Both the position numbers and the translations under genes were made by a program. Below the pieces are notes generated by a model. That model searched no databases, was not told the origin of the DNA, and saw nothing but the letters and a program-made list of their open reading frames with translations. From Blastomussa wellsi (Eukaryota > Cnidaria > Anthozoa > Scleractinia > Plerogyridae), in assembly GCA_947652115.1 (NCBI GenBank), contig OX393570.1, positions 18,392,893-18,456,892 on the forward strand: DNA of 64,000 bases, in the 5' to 3' direction. Shown one piece after another: positions 46,401-58,100 of the stretch (position 1 is the stretch's first letter; every line of letters begins with the position of its first letter).

Positions 46401-49302
46401 CACATCTAAAAACAATAGTTTGGCAATTGCAATCCTTCTGGATATTCTTCATTCAAAGCCATCCTGGTTTTTTCTCAGTTTGTTGTAACCTCTTTGGAGT
46501 TTTGGTGAACTATTATTCCGGCCATGGTTTCCTTTGAATTGAAGGCAGTTTTACACATAACCAAAGGGGACTTCATTCATGGTCACAAAGCCCAATTTGC
46601 AGAGGACCGGACAAAGGGGTTTGGAAAGTTGCAAAGTTGTTATTGTGGTTGAAATGAATGTCAGTGGTAATCATAGTTTAAGGGTGTGAAAGATGTAGAC
46701 TGCAAACCAGCAGACTGACACTGACTGATATCACTCCGGTTGGCCTGCTTGCGGTTAGCTCTCAACAAGACATTTACTTTAAAAAATTCTGCAAGTCTAC
46801 AGTCGACATTTGCATAATTGTCGCACAGCATTTTTTAATGGACGTTAATCTAAGATAACAACAGGAATTCGTTTCTCTTCGTTGGAATTGAACTTCTTGA
46901 ATCCCGTTGCTCTAACTACGTGAGCTGAGAGACAGCCCCATCCCCGGGAGACCCGATAGCGGCAATTTCCGCGTATAGAGCGAGTTTCAATTGAGTGGCG
47001 TAAAACCAAAACAAAGTAATCATTCTGGCCAATCACAATGAACGGAGATAATCCATTGAACCAATCAAAATTCGAAGTAATTACACGTAGCCGACGCAAA
47101 GCGCGGGAAAACTTGCGCGCGCCAGTCATGATTGGTTTTGGTTTTGATTGGTTGAAAAAGTGGCGTGAGATTTTTAAACCAATCACGGAGCTTAGTAACA
47201 CAAAACTAAAGAAATTCGCCAATTACTTTTGACACTCAATTGAAAAACGTTCAAAAATCGTGGCAACCAAAAACATTGATTGGTCACATGTTCCATTAAA
47301 ACTGTACAACCTTACTTCAAAATTTTATACTTTTAAAAGTAGATGATATTTCCGTGACGATTTTTATACGTTTTTTTATTGTTAACATGCTTTTGTCAAT
47401 CGACTCAGATCAACGGCCTTCAAACTCTGGAAGAAAACGTGGCGGACGGCGGAGGCCTGAGTCTAGCATACCGTGTAAGATATATCACGTGATAGACCGT
47501 ACATGTTTATACTTTTCTTCTTATTAAATAAACAGATAAGTGGAGAGAAAACTCTGGGCGAAAACATCGCTGACTTAGGAGGAGTCAATCTGGCTTACCA
47601 CGTAAGAATAAGAATAAACATAAAAACCAGAATAACTTATAAAAGTAATCAGCTATTTGGGGAAACTTTTTAAATTTGTTGGCAATATTAATAATTAAAA
47701 CTATTTAGAAATTAAATATACAGAGAATGCTGATACTAACTCTTTAATTACTAATGTTCTAATTTGCACATGTATAGAACAAACTTTAACACGACAAAAC
47801 AACGCGCTTATTGGCTGATTTCCGTTGTCAATAAGTGGTCAGACACATAAATGACGTAGTCGGTTGTCGCCATCGCGCGGTTGTTGAAATCTTTGTCAAA
47901 TTGTCTGCAGTTTAGTGCTGTTAGTACCATATCCTCTCTGCATACTCATTATCTCATTGCTGAGATTAAGTTATGGGAAAAGTCCACGACTGCTGAGGCA
48001 ATAAAAAGGCATGCAAAAAGGACATGCGCAGATCGGAGCTTGGTCAACCATTCTCCTCCTCTTTAGCATGGCATGGCGGCATTAGGTTACTTTACATCGC
48101 TCCTTTTTCAGTTCCTGGTTGCCGTATTTTCTCAACTCGGCGTTTATTCGAGAAAATACGGGATGTGAAATAATAAAAAGGGTCCCATTTACAGCTATCA
48201 AAAAAGAGAAATGGATATAACCCTGGTAATTTAAAGCTGGCAGCCCGCAGTGATAGTTCAGTTTCATTAAGCTTTGACAATTTGTCACACTTTAGCCGGG
48301 GTCACTAAGAGAGAAAAAATAAATCTTATATTGCAAAACATAATCATGGTTTGCCATATATTATGTTTATTTTTCAGGCCTATAATGCGTTTATTGAAAA
48401 GAATGGACAAGAACCAGTCTTGCCAGAATTAAACATGACAAGTAAAGAACTTTTTTTCATCGGATACGCTCAGGTAAACAACAAATAACTTTTATCGTTC
48501 CTTCATAGTGTTTCACTAAATTACATGGCCGAATTTATGCGTTATGTCTTTTGTTTGTTTGTTTGTTTACTTTTTGCATCTTTGCGTTGGCCTTTTAAAT
48601 AGGTGTAATGTTAGTTATGGCAAAAAAGTTAAACATCGTGTAACTGGCCTATGGCCCCACTCGGGTCTATAGCTTTCTGTGGATCTTCATTTGACCGTCA
48701 AAATTAACCAAAACTTTTCGCTAGCGGTAATAGCTTCGTCTCACGATAAGAATTCTTATTGAATAACACTGACATGTACAGACCATGAGATCCTTTGTGA
48801 TGTTTCACTTGTAGAAAGAGTGTACGCGCACCACCCCTGCCGCGGAATTCTTGTCAGTGACAGAGGATGTCCACGCCCTTACTAAATACAGGTGAGGAAA
48901 AGCGACTACCTCTCCCTTACCGTTACCTTACCGTTTTATTAGGGGGAGGTGGACCGTAGGTCTTTTCAGATCCGATATGCTGTGCCATTTTACCTGGCAT
49001 GGTTTTCCCCATGCTGTTCACGGTTACAACCTACTTTATCGGTTTCGGTCATGTTGATGTCTCGCAAATTTAAAGTAAATTTTTTTCTTAGTATCAGTCT
49101 TTCAGTTCGGTGTTTTAACGATCGGGGGCGTAGGAAAAGAAAAATTTAAATGCCATTTTAAATGCCAAACTAGATTAATTGCTATTTTGTTGTGCTTCGC
49201 AGAGTGATTGGAACCTTGTCAAACTTTCAAGAGTTTGCCGATGTGTTCAAATGTAAAGAAGGATCATACATGAATCCAAAGAAGAAATGCGAAGTTTGGT
49301 GA
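37434..49302 (+). CDS. M13 family metallopeptidase (neprilysin / endothelin-converting enzyme-like)
   Basis: Zinc endopeptidase family that cleaves extracellular peptides. Exons: 37434-38132, 39614-39667, 40272-40388, 41592-41663, 41868-41995, 42512-42734, 43017-43115, 43607-43684, 44071-44174, 44971-45029, 45385-45439, 45696-45763, 45878-46014, then one of 47409-47474 or 47536-47601, then 48378-48473, 48815-48891 and 49203-49302. With one of the two alternative exons the protein is 743 residues, the family's usual size. A hydrophobic segment near the start ([16 protein letters not shown]) is a signal peptide or anchor. The N-terminal lobe has [14 protein letters not shown]. The catalytic lobe has VNAFY (substrate binding), GHELTHGFD with HELTH at 576-580, ENxAD at 640-644 (third ligand Glu), DVH with His705, and the C-terminal CEVW. 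Start 37434 is chosen as the first ATG; a second in-frame ATG lies at 37464. Confidence 0.92.
38951..39270. mobile_element. 320-bp foldback element with 9-bp target duplication in M13 intron 1
   Basis: A perfect duplication TATCTGCCT flanks it (38942-38950 and 39271-39279). The end modules (CTTAGCCGGCAGGGCC near the left; GCCCTGCCGGCTAGGAG near the right) are inverted copies related to the MITE at 2401-2482. The left end lacks the terminal CATTCTCGT. Confidence 0.75.
39770..39836. repeat. poly-C tract with CTCGTACGCCTAT end
   Basis: In M13 intron 2. Shares its right end with the fragment at 15060-15215. Confidence 0.55.
39960..40195 (+). repeat. CCAAT-rich interspersed repeat, copy 2
   Basis: Same family as 12440-12600, more complete: it includes CAACCAATCAGAAGTAAAA and CAAAACCAATCGTGAC before the CCCGCGCTTTGTGTCGGCTA block. 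Confidence 0.75.
40931..41013. mobile_element. 83-bp MITE with perfect 9-bp target duplication
   Basis: Inverted ends CCTGCGTGGCAGGCGTCCGA over most of its length. Flanked by GGGGTACAA at 40922-40930 and 41014-41022. It sits inside the tail of a retrotransposon-like repeat that ends in (TTG)n at 41027-41056. Confidence 0.85.
41027..41057. repeat. (TTG)n microsatellite
   Basis: About ten TTG units with one CTG, directly after GGGGTACAATAAAG. Probably the tail of a non-LTR retroelement. Confidence 0.8.
42015..42400 (+). repeat. interspersed repeat in M13 intron 5, copy A
   Basis: Shares CTACTGCGCAGG, TTGACGAAACGAG and GAAAGTTCCGTT, and further on AAGTCCGATA followed by TTTCGGA, with 44240-44510 in intron 9. 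The shared parts are in the same order, so one family inserted in two introns. Confidence 0.65.
43200..43490. repeat. CCAAT-rich repeat, inverted pair
   Basis: Copy 3 of the family at 12440-12600 on the plus strand (43295-43490), preceded head to head by a minus-strand copy (43200-43290), giving a large imperfect palindrome in M13 intron 7. Confidence 0.7.
43773..43844 (+). tRNA. tRNA-Asp (anticodon GTC), inside an M13 intron
   Basis: 72-nt cloverleaf: acceptor TCCTCGG with CCGGGGA, D-arm TAGTATAGTGGTGAGTA, anticodon loop CTGTCAC between CCCGC and GCGGG, T-loop GGTTCGATTCC, discriminator G. Same strand as the host gene. Confidence 0.92.
44240..44510 (+). repeat. interspersed repeat in M13 intron 9, copy B
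   Basis: See the copy at 42015-42400; shares TTACTGCGCAGGACTGACGA and the downstream TTTCGGATTTCGAATTGGAT region. Confidence 0.65.
46141..46232 (-). repeat. truncated copy of the TTATCAACTGG inverted-repeat element
   Basis: Matches the interior and one end of the complete element at 51821-51934 (GGCTAACGCTCGAAACGTCA through CCCAGTTGATAAAACCAAAC). The other terminal repeat is missing. Confidence 0.7.
46975..47245 (-). repeat. CCAAT-rich interspersed repeat, copy 4
   Basis: Minus-strand copy of the family at 12440-12600, just upstream of the duplicated M13 exons. Confidence 0.7.
47409..47474 (+). CDS. M13 alternative exon 14a
   Basis: 66 nt, phase 0 at both ends, good acceptor (GACTCAG) and donor (GTAAGA). 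Encodes [20 protein letters not shown] plus two residues: the third zinc ligand Glu640 and Asp644 are present, as in functional family members, but Gly639 is replaced by Glu. Confidence 0.85.
47536..47601 (+). CDS. M13 alternative exon 14b
   Basis: 66 nt, phase 0 at both ends, acceptor AACAG and donor GTAAGA. Encodes [20 protein letters not shown] plus two residues, the closer match to the family consensus GENIAD. It is separated from exon 14a by only 61 bp. Confidence 0.88.
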
Positions 49303-51119
49303 ACACACGCTTCGTGAAGACCATCAGGACCTGTGGTCCAATAATGAATGAAATTAGTATATATTTTTTATGAGCGGAATCATGTGTGACGTGCTGTGAC
49401 CGATCAGAGTTAATTAACATCCTGTTTTTGTAACCAATCAGGAGCCAATGCAAACCCAGTAATCAACCAGTTTGACCATGCTGCATGTTTTCCCGCGCTT
49501 GACGCCGGCCTCGCGCCCTTGTTTTGAGCCCTGATTGGTTCATTGCTTTCTCATCGCTTATTTTGATTGGCCAGGTTTCATGACAGTTATCAGAAAATCA
49601 CTTTAAGTGTCATGAGCAAGTAACCTTTGAAACAAACGTCGCAGCTGTAGCGAGTGAAAAACTGTGATTTTGTGATGTAACTCCTTCTGTTAAAAAACTT
49701 TTAAGACAAAACATTATTCCTAGAGATTTTACCAGAACTGAAAGATTAAAATGGATTATTCCGATCATTCCTATTTATGGAGATTGCTTTGATGTTGAAG
49801 CAATTCAAGCAACTAAAAGAAGAATCTGTAACCACCACCACGACAGTAACGACCCAGTTCAATATTTGCTATTGTTAAAATTGTTAAAAGGAAATGGTGG
49901 TCAGTTGGCAAGGCGGATTCAAGGTTTTTCGTAGAAACGGGTGCACTACCAAGGTAAAACGTAACTGACGGGTGACGTAAACAATATTTTTGCAGAATAC
50001 AAGTTATATTTAGAAAGCCCCAGGTCACCTCAAGAGAGGGGGGTGGGGTGCGCACCCCCACACCTCTCCCCTAGATCCGCCCCAGTTTAGGCCTGCTCAA
50101 GAGAGGATTTCTTATACTTATAACAAGAGAGTAACGAATTGCAGGGAATGAAAAACTCATAAAAATAGAAGAGTTTTCTTCCTATAACAATTCTGCTTTC
50201 ACGGACCTTAGCCCTTATCTAGAGACGGTCTTATTTTCTTTTGCCGTTTGCTTGTAGTTTGAATCGTTCAAAACATGCCCAAAAATTAACTGGAAGTAAA
50301 TTAAGCACCCTACATGAACGTTAGGTTAGACGTTGCAGATATTAGCTGAAGAGCATATTTTTGTGGATCAATAATTATTCCTCATGAATAACGTTAATGT
50401 TGTAACTGGAAATTAAATAATAAAATTAGAAAAACCCATTCGTTGCTACATCCATTGCTACATCCATTGCGTCATAAATAAAACTATTTTGGGAGGTGTA
50501 CACTTTGGTGGTGGGGGGGGGGGACTCCCCTACATCCGCCACTGCACTTACTTAACTCAGTCCTGGATGCTCTGGTATTTCTATTCTACCTCCTTCGCAG
50601 ATTACGCGATTTATGCCTATGCGAAGGCGCTAGAAAAATTTCTGGCACCGAAGTCCTTGTGCTTTTACCTGTCTCTTGAATAAATCTGGAATAACTTATC
50701 GCCTTGTATAATATCTAACGCAAGGGTCTCTCTCTTTCATTTGTTGCTGTCTTTCAGAGGCGCGACAATGGGTGTGACATGCGTGATAAAATAGGAGAAG
50801 AAAAAGAGGAGAGATATCCACGTTTCGCTATTTCCCACTGTTTCTCGCGCCCTTTTGATAGATTTCCTTGGGTTGCCGATCGACTGGTCGAAACGTCTCA
50901 GCTTCTTTCCAGCACTGGAATAATTTTTCACTTGTTCTCTTTTCCCGCGCAGGCAAACAGTTGCAATTGATCACAGGTGGGGCTTTCATATTGATGACTT
51001 CAGAAAAGAATTCTGCCGACCATCAGTCTGAAGTAAAAGTAGAGACTTCGTTTAAGTGGCTGACGATAAAAGTAAATTAGTTTACTGCATGAAAGAATTA
51101 AACGAAGGAGGGAGTGAAG

Positions 51120-51415
51120 GAACAAATGAACGAACGGACGAATTAATTAATTAATTATAATTAATTAATTAACGAACGAATGAACGAACGAACGAACGAA
51201 CGAACTGACAAACGAACGAACGAACGAATGGAAGAACGAGTGAGCGAACGAAGGAACGAAGGAATGAACGAACTGACGAACGAGCGAACGAGTGAGCGAA
51301 CGAATGAACGAACGAACGAGTGAGCGAACGAAAGAACGAGTGAGTGAACGAACGAACGAATGAACGAACGAGTGAGCGAACGAAGGAACGAACTGACGGA
51401 CGAACGAATGAGTTG
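51120..51415. repeat. (GAAC)n-type tetranucleotide repeat
   Basis: About 300 bp of GAACGAAC with frequent TGAG, GGAA and TGAC variant units. The long minus-strand frames of Arg-Ser-Phe-Val repeats across it are a by-product of the 4-bp period and not genes. Confidence 0.92.
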
Positions 51416-51820
51416 AGTGAATGACAGAATGCATGAAAATAAAATGGTGATGTCAACAGTTAGACTTACTGAGCTCGTTAACAAGTGAGACCAGAGCACC
51501 TTGTTTTAGACAAACACTGGATGCAGATACAGATAACATACATGAGGGAATGACACATTGCTCGACCCGCTCTGACCTCCATGGTTCACGTAGACGCATG
51601 CTTTTGATGGCGACAAGAAAAATCTTTGAAGAAATTATTAATCATTTTTTCGGGTGTAAAGATGTTTTTATAGGTTGGAATCGATCTTCTTTTACTAATG
51701 TGTTTATGGAACTTTGTATGTTGACACAAGCTGTTTTTGTTATGTCTTTAAACCTAATAGGTTCATATCGTAGTATTTTTTTCGTCGTTTTTGTTTCCCC
51801 TCCTCGGCTCTTCGTTTTAG

Positions 51821-51934
51821 AATATAATTTGGTTTTATCAACTGGAAGGGCTAACGCTCGAAAAGTCAGCTCTTGAATCTCTTTACGGTGGCCAATTGAC
51901 ATTATCAACCCAGTTGATAAAACCAAATTATATT
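51821..51934. mobile_element. 114-bp inverted-repeat element, complete copy
   Basis: Perfect 25-bp terminal inverted repeats starting AATATAATTTGGTTTTATCA. The interior has GGGCTAACGCTCGAAAAGTC and TCTTTACGGTGGCCAATTG. Partial copies at 46141-46232 and 61761-61852. The interior resembles the ends of Penelope-like elements; that link is from memory and uncertain. Confidence 0.8.
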
Positions 51935-51941
51935 GTTATAC

Positions 51942-51977
<36 letters not shown>

Positions 51978-52168
51978 GTACCCCCTCTCTTCGTTTTAGA
52001 GTCTTCTTCCGGTCGAGCTTGTACCGATTAAATATCGATTGAATATATTTTCCATCGGAATTACAGTAATGGCTTCCTGCTGGACAAGAAGCAGAGAAGG
52101 GTCGACTCTTGAGCGTTAAATGGAATGCCAGATCAGAAAGGTACTATGTGGAAGCAAATAACGCAGAC

Positions 52169-55100
52169 ATGTACAATTTCCCGAGTGATGGTAGTAAACC
52201 AATTCCTGTCGCTTCGCCCAGCACTCCACGAAGCAAGGTTAGGAAAGAAAGCGGTTACTATGCGGAAAGCAGGTCTTCCCCGTTGACAAGAGAGACCCTA
52301 AAACGAAACGTGGAAGAAGGCAACAAGCGAGAGGTAATTAAATGCCTTACTCTTTAGTTTAATTCTTCCTCGAGTAGCTTACTATTCGGTTTCGTGTATG
52401 AGGCAGCATTCTGTAGCGTTTTGTGTTTTTACGGTGGAATAAACACGCATTGAAGCGTGTTTTATACGAGGTTATTAACCCAATACAGCTCCTCTATCTC
52501 TATAAATGACGAATAATTTTTACACGTTCGGCGTAAAGATTTTGACTGGTTTATTATCGAAGAAGTGATCTTTCGGCTCACCCGAAGACAGTTCAGCGGG
52601 AAAGCCAATATTTTTGTATTTAATTCTTACTTCTGAAAACTGTTTACAACTCAATTATAGGCACGGCGCTTTTAATTTTAACAGCAAGTATGTCCTCTTC
52701 GAAAAATTGTTTGGAATGACAACTAATGAGTGTTGACATACTTGATTGTAGATAAAAGGTAAATTTTGACAAGTGCCTTCACTTATTTTTTCATCACTTG
52801 CAACACAATCTTGTTGGGATCTCAAATTTTGAGAGTTTCTGTATCAACTATTTGGTTTGGATTGGATAAGAAGTGTAAAATGGCTTTGTGACTAAAATAG
52901 GCTTAATATGTCTGCAAATCATTTAGTTTGAACATCGCCCTTTCAAATTGTCATTGTTGTACAGGAAATGTGAAACCTATCTGAGTACACAAATATTTCC
53001 CTAACGACCATTAACCTGTATGGAGTTAAAATTTTATTGTTTATGTAGTAAAAAAATCACGAAATTGGGAGTCTACAATTGGCATAGAATATGATGTTAG
53101 TTTAGACTAGACAATGCATTCATATGTGCAGTAGAAAAGGAGTAATTTTGACATGTTAATGACACAAAGTTCAGTAGATGACAACAGACTTGCAAAAAGT
53201 GTGATTTAATCAAGGTTGTTTCCTCTCATCTGTCTGTCGACATACTTACATGTATAATTTAATTAAGATTCAAAAAAACAAAAATCTTGTTAGAAGTCAT
53301 CAATGTCGAAATGTATTTAAATGAGGTCTTTTATAATGCTATATGTTTATGTTATGGTTCAATTTTACTCTTGGTGCAAATAATTATTATTTGGTACAAT
53401 TTTCCTTTTTTGGTGATAATGAATAATTTATCCCTAGTTTAAAATTTTTTAAACCAGTTTGATTTTTATTTCCCTTTGTCTGATGTTGATTAGCATAATC
53501 TGAAACAAAGGGAAATCAATATCAAACTGGTTTAAAAAAATTTAAACCAGGGATAAATTTAAACCACAACAAATATAGAACAAAGGAAAATACCAGATTG
53601 CACCAAGGTTAATTTAATATATCTTGATAGCTGAATTTCCTCAAGTCACATAAAATCTGATCCACAGTACAAAATTGTGAAGAATTTTTCTTGTACTATA
53701 ACATGATAATTTTTCCAACACGAGGGAATTCATTAGAAGTGGACATGTAAACCTTCATACACTGAAATCCTTATTTCTTGAACCATTTGTTTATCGATTG
53801 TCATTTTGCCGTCATTTGTGGGTTCCCTATAAAATCTTATAACTAATAATGGGAAAGGTGTATGTTGTAGATCAGCGAAACTGCCTGTAATTTAGAGATC
53901 TGGAACTATAATGTAATACCAGTAATTGTATAGAACTGTACATGGTAACTTTTATTTGGATAAAAATAATGACAAATCAGGGCTCGAATTTAGAAAAAAA
54001 CCCTGGGGCCAGCTGGCTCCTAAGTTTTAAGATTTGGTCGCCAGCACAAATTTTTTGGTTGCCAAAAATTTTTTCTTGAAGGTTTCTGCAGGTTTCCATG
54101 TTCATGCGACTGCACGCGGCAATTCCATGTGCGTGTGTGTGAAACTATAATTTCAATTTGCAACCGGTGGGAATTGGAAGAGTTCAAAACGGCATGCAAG
54201 CTTGTATTCAATCGTTTTTGGATCCTTCAGTCTTTTCCTTGTATTTTCTGTACAAACCAAACCAAACCAAACGTTACATTTGAAAGTAGGTCGTAGCGAA
54301 CATAAAAATAATTTCAACGCTGAAATACACTACATGCATTCCTGAAGTTTCTGGTCAATCATAAATAATGCAAGCTTTCGTAAATTAAATTAACTCCCTA
54401 TTCTTTTCCTACAACATACCGCTAATTGTATTGTGAAAACGAATGTTATTTCTTTTGAAATGGATAGACCATAGTTTACAATCAAATTGTAAAGAATTTT
54501 TCTTTTTGCAAAAATCTCATTTTTGGAACAAATGTCACTTCCGGAATGCTTTCAACCAAACATGTAGATAACTGATTTCACAATAGTAATTATAGTTAAG
54601 GCGGTTTAAACGACTTTTTACATGAAAGTGATAAGAAATTACATTCCTCGTGGTTTACAATTAACATTTATTCATTTCGTCATGGATCTTAGGAAATGAA
54701 AAACTAAATAAATAAAATAATAACTTGAAATCGCGGTGGCCACACTGGCGACCACACGTGAAAAGTTAGTCGCCAGCGGACCAAATCCAGTCGCATTGGC
54801 GACCCCACAGGTCGCAACGTCGAGCTCTGCGAATCTGTAAATAAAAAATTCTTTTGTTCTCTTTTATTTTATTATATAGAACAGCAATAAACTTTGTTTG
54901 AAGTCCAAATTCCAATGTTTCTATATAATTTATTAACAAAAAGACAGCATTCTTGGCAAATCTCTGTTTGCATGCCTTATTGTAGCTGAATACTCTGAGT
55001 GTGGGAGAAATGAATACATACACGCGCAATACATACATGCACAATACATAAATTATAATTAGTAATGGTTCCCCTCTTTTCCTAAAATCTAGAAGCCTCT

Positions 55101-58100
55101 TATTTCTTAAAGCAATAAGCCTTTCAGTTTCTTTCTTAAAGTGCACCTAACCCCACAAATTATTTTTCGCTAAAATAGAGCTTTGTACCAGTTTGAAACG
55201 CATAACACCTTTCGTTTCTCCTTTTTAACAAATGCTGACTATTTATAGCATTCAAAAGTTACAAAAAACTGTGCACCATTTGTTGCACGACCGAGTCTGA
55301 AGGGGTGTTGGGTCTATTCCAGGGTTGACATCACAAACTGATTTACATCGCATCAAGTCTTTGTAAACATGCATGCAAATCACTTTGTGGCGTCAACCCA
55401 GGAATAGACCCACGCCCCTTCTGACTCGGTCGTGCAAAAAATGATGCCCAGTTCTTCCTAACTTTTGAATGCTATAAAAAGCCAGCATTTGGTAAAATGG
55501 AGAAAGGAAAGGTGTAATGCGTTTCGAACTGGTGCAAAGGTTTATTTTAGCGAAAAATATTTTTTGCGGTTAAGTGAACTTTAAATTAAATTTAAATTAA
55601 AGGTTATTGGTCTGGTTTTCCTCTCCCTTGTGGGATTTCCAGTGACCCTGGGGTGAATATGGATATTTTCTGGGTCCCACCAACACCAAAATTTTCTGAA
55701 GTTGTTATGAGCAACTTGAGGAGCAACCTTCTGTGGCAAGGTCCAAGGGGGTACAAGGCAAGTTGATTACTAGGACTGCGACTCAGATCAAAGAACTTGT
55801 GGAACTCTGGTGGTCGCCAGCTTGGTTTGAAACCCCTGATTTTGAAATACTCTTAGTTGCGTATTGGTATGGAAACTGGAATATGCTGTGACCTGATGGG
55901 CCATTATGACAGGCCAAAATGCAGGCTTTACTTATTAGTTTTAAAATATGACCGCAGGTCTCGTAACGGTCATGGAAAACCTGGAAAGTCATGGAATATT
56001 AGAATAAACAATGGAATTAAACTGTGGGTCATGGAAAGTCATGGAAAATTATGCTTAAAAAAAGTGCAAGGTAAATTAGGAAAATGGTACCCAAAAAGAA
56101 AAATGATTTCCAAGAAATGGTTCAAATTTAGGTCATGGAAAACATGGGGAAGTCATTGAAAAGGTCATGGAAAGTCATGGAATTTTGACCTCCATCCACC
56201 CAGGCAACCGTCCAAGTTTATTTTTTCCTTAGTGGCCATTTGGCCACTGACCATTTGAGATTGGTTGCTAAAGTTAGCTCAAGAGATCAATCCTTCTTCT
56301 CAATTTTAGTCGCCAGCTGGCAACTTCTGTTACAATTTAGTCGTCAGCGACAAAATTTTGGTTGCCATGGCGACTAAAATGGTCCCAATTTGGAGGGTTG
56401 CACCCAGGGCTGTCAATAAGGGCCAGTAGTGGACCAAAACTGCCGGCTAGCAACCCATCTTAAGTTGGCTGCTTTCGTCTCATGCTACCAGCAGTCAAGA
56501 AGAAAAATCTTCTTTGAACGCCTGGAACAATTTAACTGAATAGTTCCCAGTCTCGTGCTTAATCTGATAAAACATCATGGCATCAAGAGCATTTCTTGTG
56601 GAAGTCTGCTAAAATAGAGTTTTGACCATATTGCTGGTTTTTGCACTGCAAAAAGGCTAGCTTGCGAATACAGCCATTGTCTTTGCTCCCGACCCGAAGG
56701 GCAAATCGCAAGACATCTTGTAAAATGCCCTGCAGGTCGGATGCGAAGATGACGGCTGTATTCGCAGGCTACAAAAAGGCAAAACCAAAACCGTTGATTA
56801 AAAAAGGAAGATGTTGGAATTTTGATAATTTACTTGTCCGAGTGTCACGTGTACTGGAGTAAACCGTATAAAGGATTCATTTAAATTCATAGAGCTCAGT
56901 CTCAAAAATATGCATGATTTTGGTTCCCCACAGTGGGACACCATATGGTGACCAGAGATCAACATAAGCATCTGGAATGGGAGGATTCATGCGGACATCA
57001 TTGTTTACCTTTTTTCTCATTAGCATACGGCTTGGCATACAGAAGGCAACATGTTAAATATGAATGAACTCCAAATAGTGAAAGAGCTAGTGAAATTTAG
57101 TATATGGTGAAATTCTTAGCCCTTTGCGTGTAATATTCAAGGAGAAATTATTGTCTTTCAAAAACTCCAAAATTTCTGGGTGGCAAAAGTGCTAATGAGT
57201 TCATAAACCTGCACATTCTTTGTAAAATTTTGAGTTTTTAAACCTGCGTCGGACAAAAAGAATTCAATACATTCAGCTGAAATTCATTGGCAGAGTTAAT
57301 CCTGCTATGAACTTTCAATATTCAGAACTGATTTTTTTGTAGCTCCATCAGAAACAGAATCGCTTATGCTAATGAGGCGGATATTGTAAACAAGGATTCC
57401 CCTATTCACATCTCATTGTGAAAAGAGATCTAAAAAGCAATATGGCCTACCGGTAGTAAACGTTGAATTTCACATAAACACTTCTTTCAATACACCAACT
57501 GTTCTGATTGTTAAAGATCATTGGGGTAGTAATTTTTTAAGCATATAACAGCTTTCTGGAAGCCATATTGATGTCATGTGGCATTAAAATTCTGAAATTC
57601 AAAATGTATACTCTTACTAGTGGTTAAAACAAAAGATGCTGTCGGGCTGAAAATTTTCAGTGCAATAGATACAATTATTTTGGACATGTAATACCCAAAG
57701 AAAGCTCAAAACTCTGGGACCTTGTGATTTTTGCAGTTTAGAATTTGATGATGTCACGTGAAAACGGAATATAACACCTCTTTAATCCTCTGAGGTTAGT
57801 TATAATTTTATCACCTGTTATAAATAGCTTTATCGATACATGTCTATTGGTTTTTGCAGTTTTAATTATATGATCTGCAGAGGTTTCTGCCTTTCTTAAA
57901 CAAAAATATAAAAAAAAACTACCAACAGCTCTTTTCACAGCTTTTAACTAGTTTTAATTAGTAAATGTTAATTGTGCCTTTACTCACAAATGCCTTGGCT
58001 TGCATACAGTTTAATTTGTGGACAATGCAATTTTAATTGGCAAAAAAATCTTTGTCACCCTCATATTGTTTTTGGCCTTCCTAAGCCTTGTGGGCTTCCT

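Larger units (their letters stand above)
49303..52168. other. intergenic spacer between M13 and Dixin-like genes
   Basis: No confident gene. Contains CCAAT-rich repeat copy 5 (49375-49600), two G/C-tract repeat ends with ATCCGCC words (50030-50085 and 50500-50545), a long tetranucleotide repeat and a short inverted-repeat element. Confidence 0.6.

Noticed and set aside
51120..51415. CRISPR-like array
   Set aside because: A 4-bp simple repeat without unique spacers, in a metazoan genome.
51161..51499. Three overlapping minus-strand frames of Arg-Ser-Phe-Val repeats
   Set aside because: Produced by a tetranucleotide repeat; a 4-bp period stays open in several frames. No splice signals or conserved sequence.
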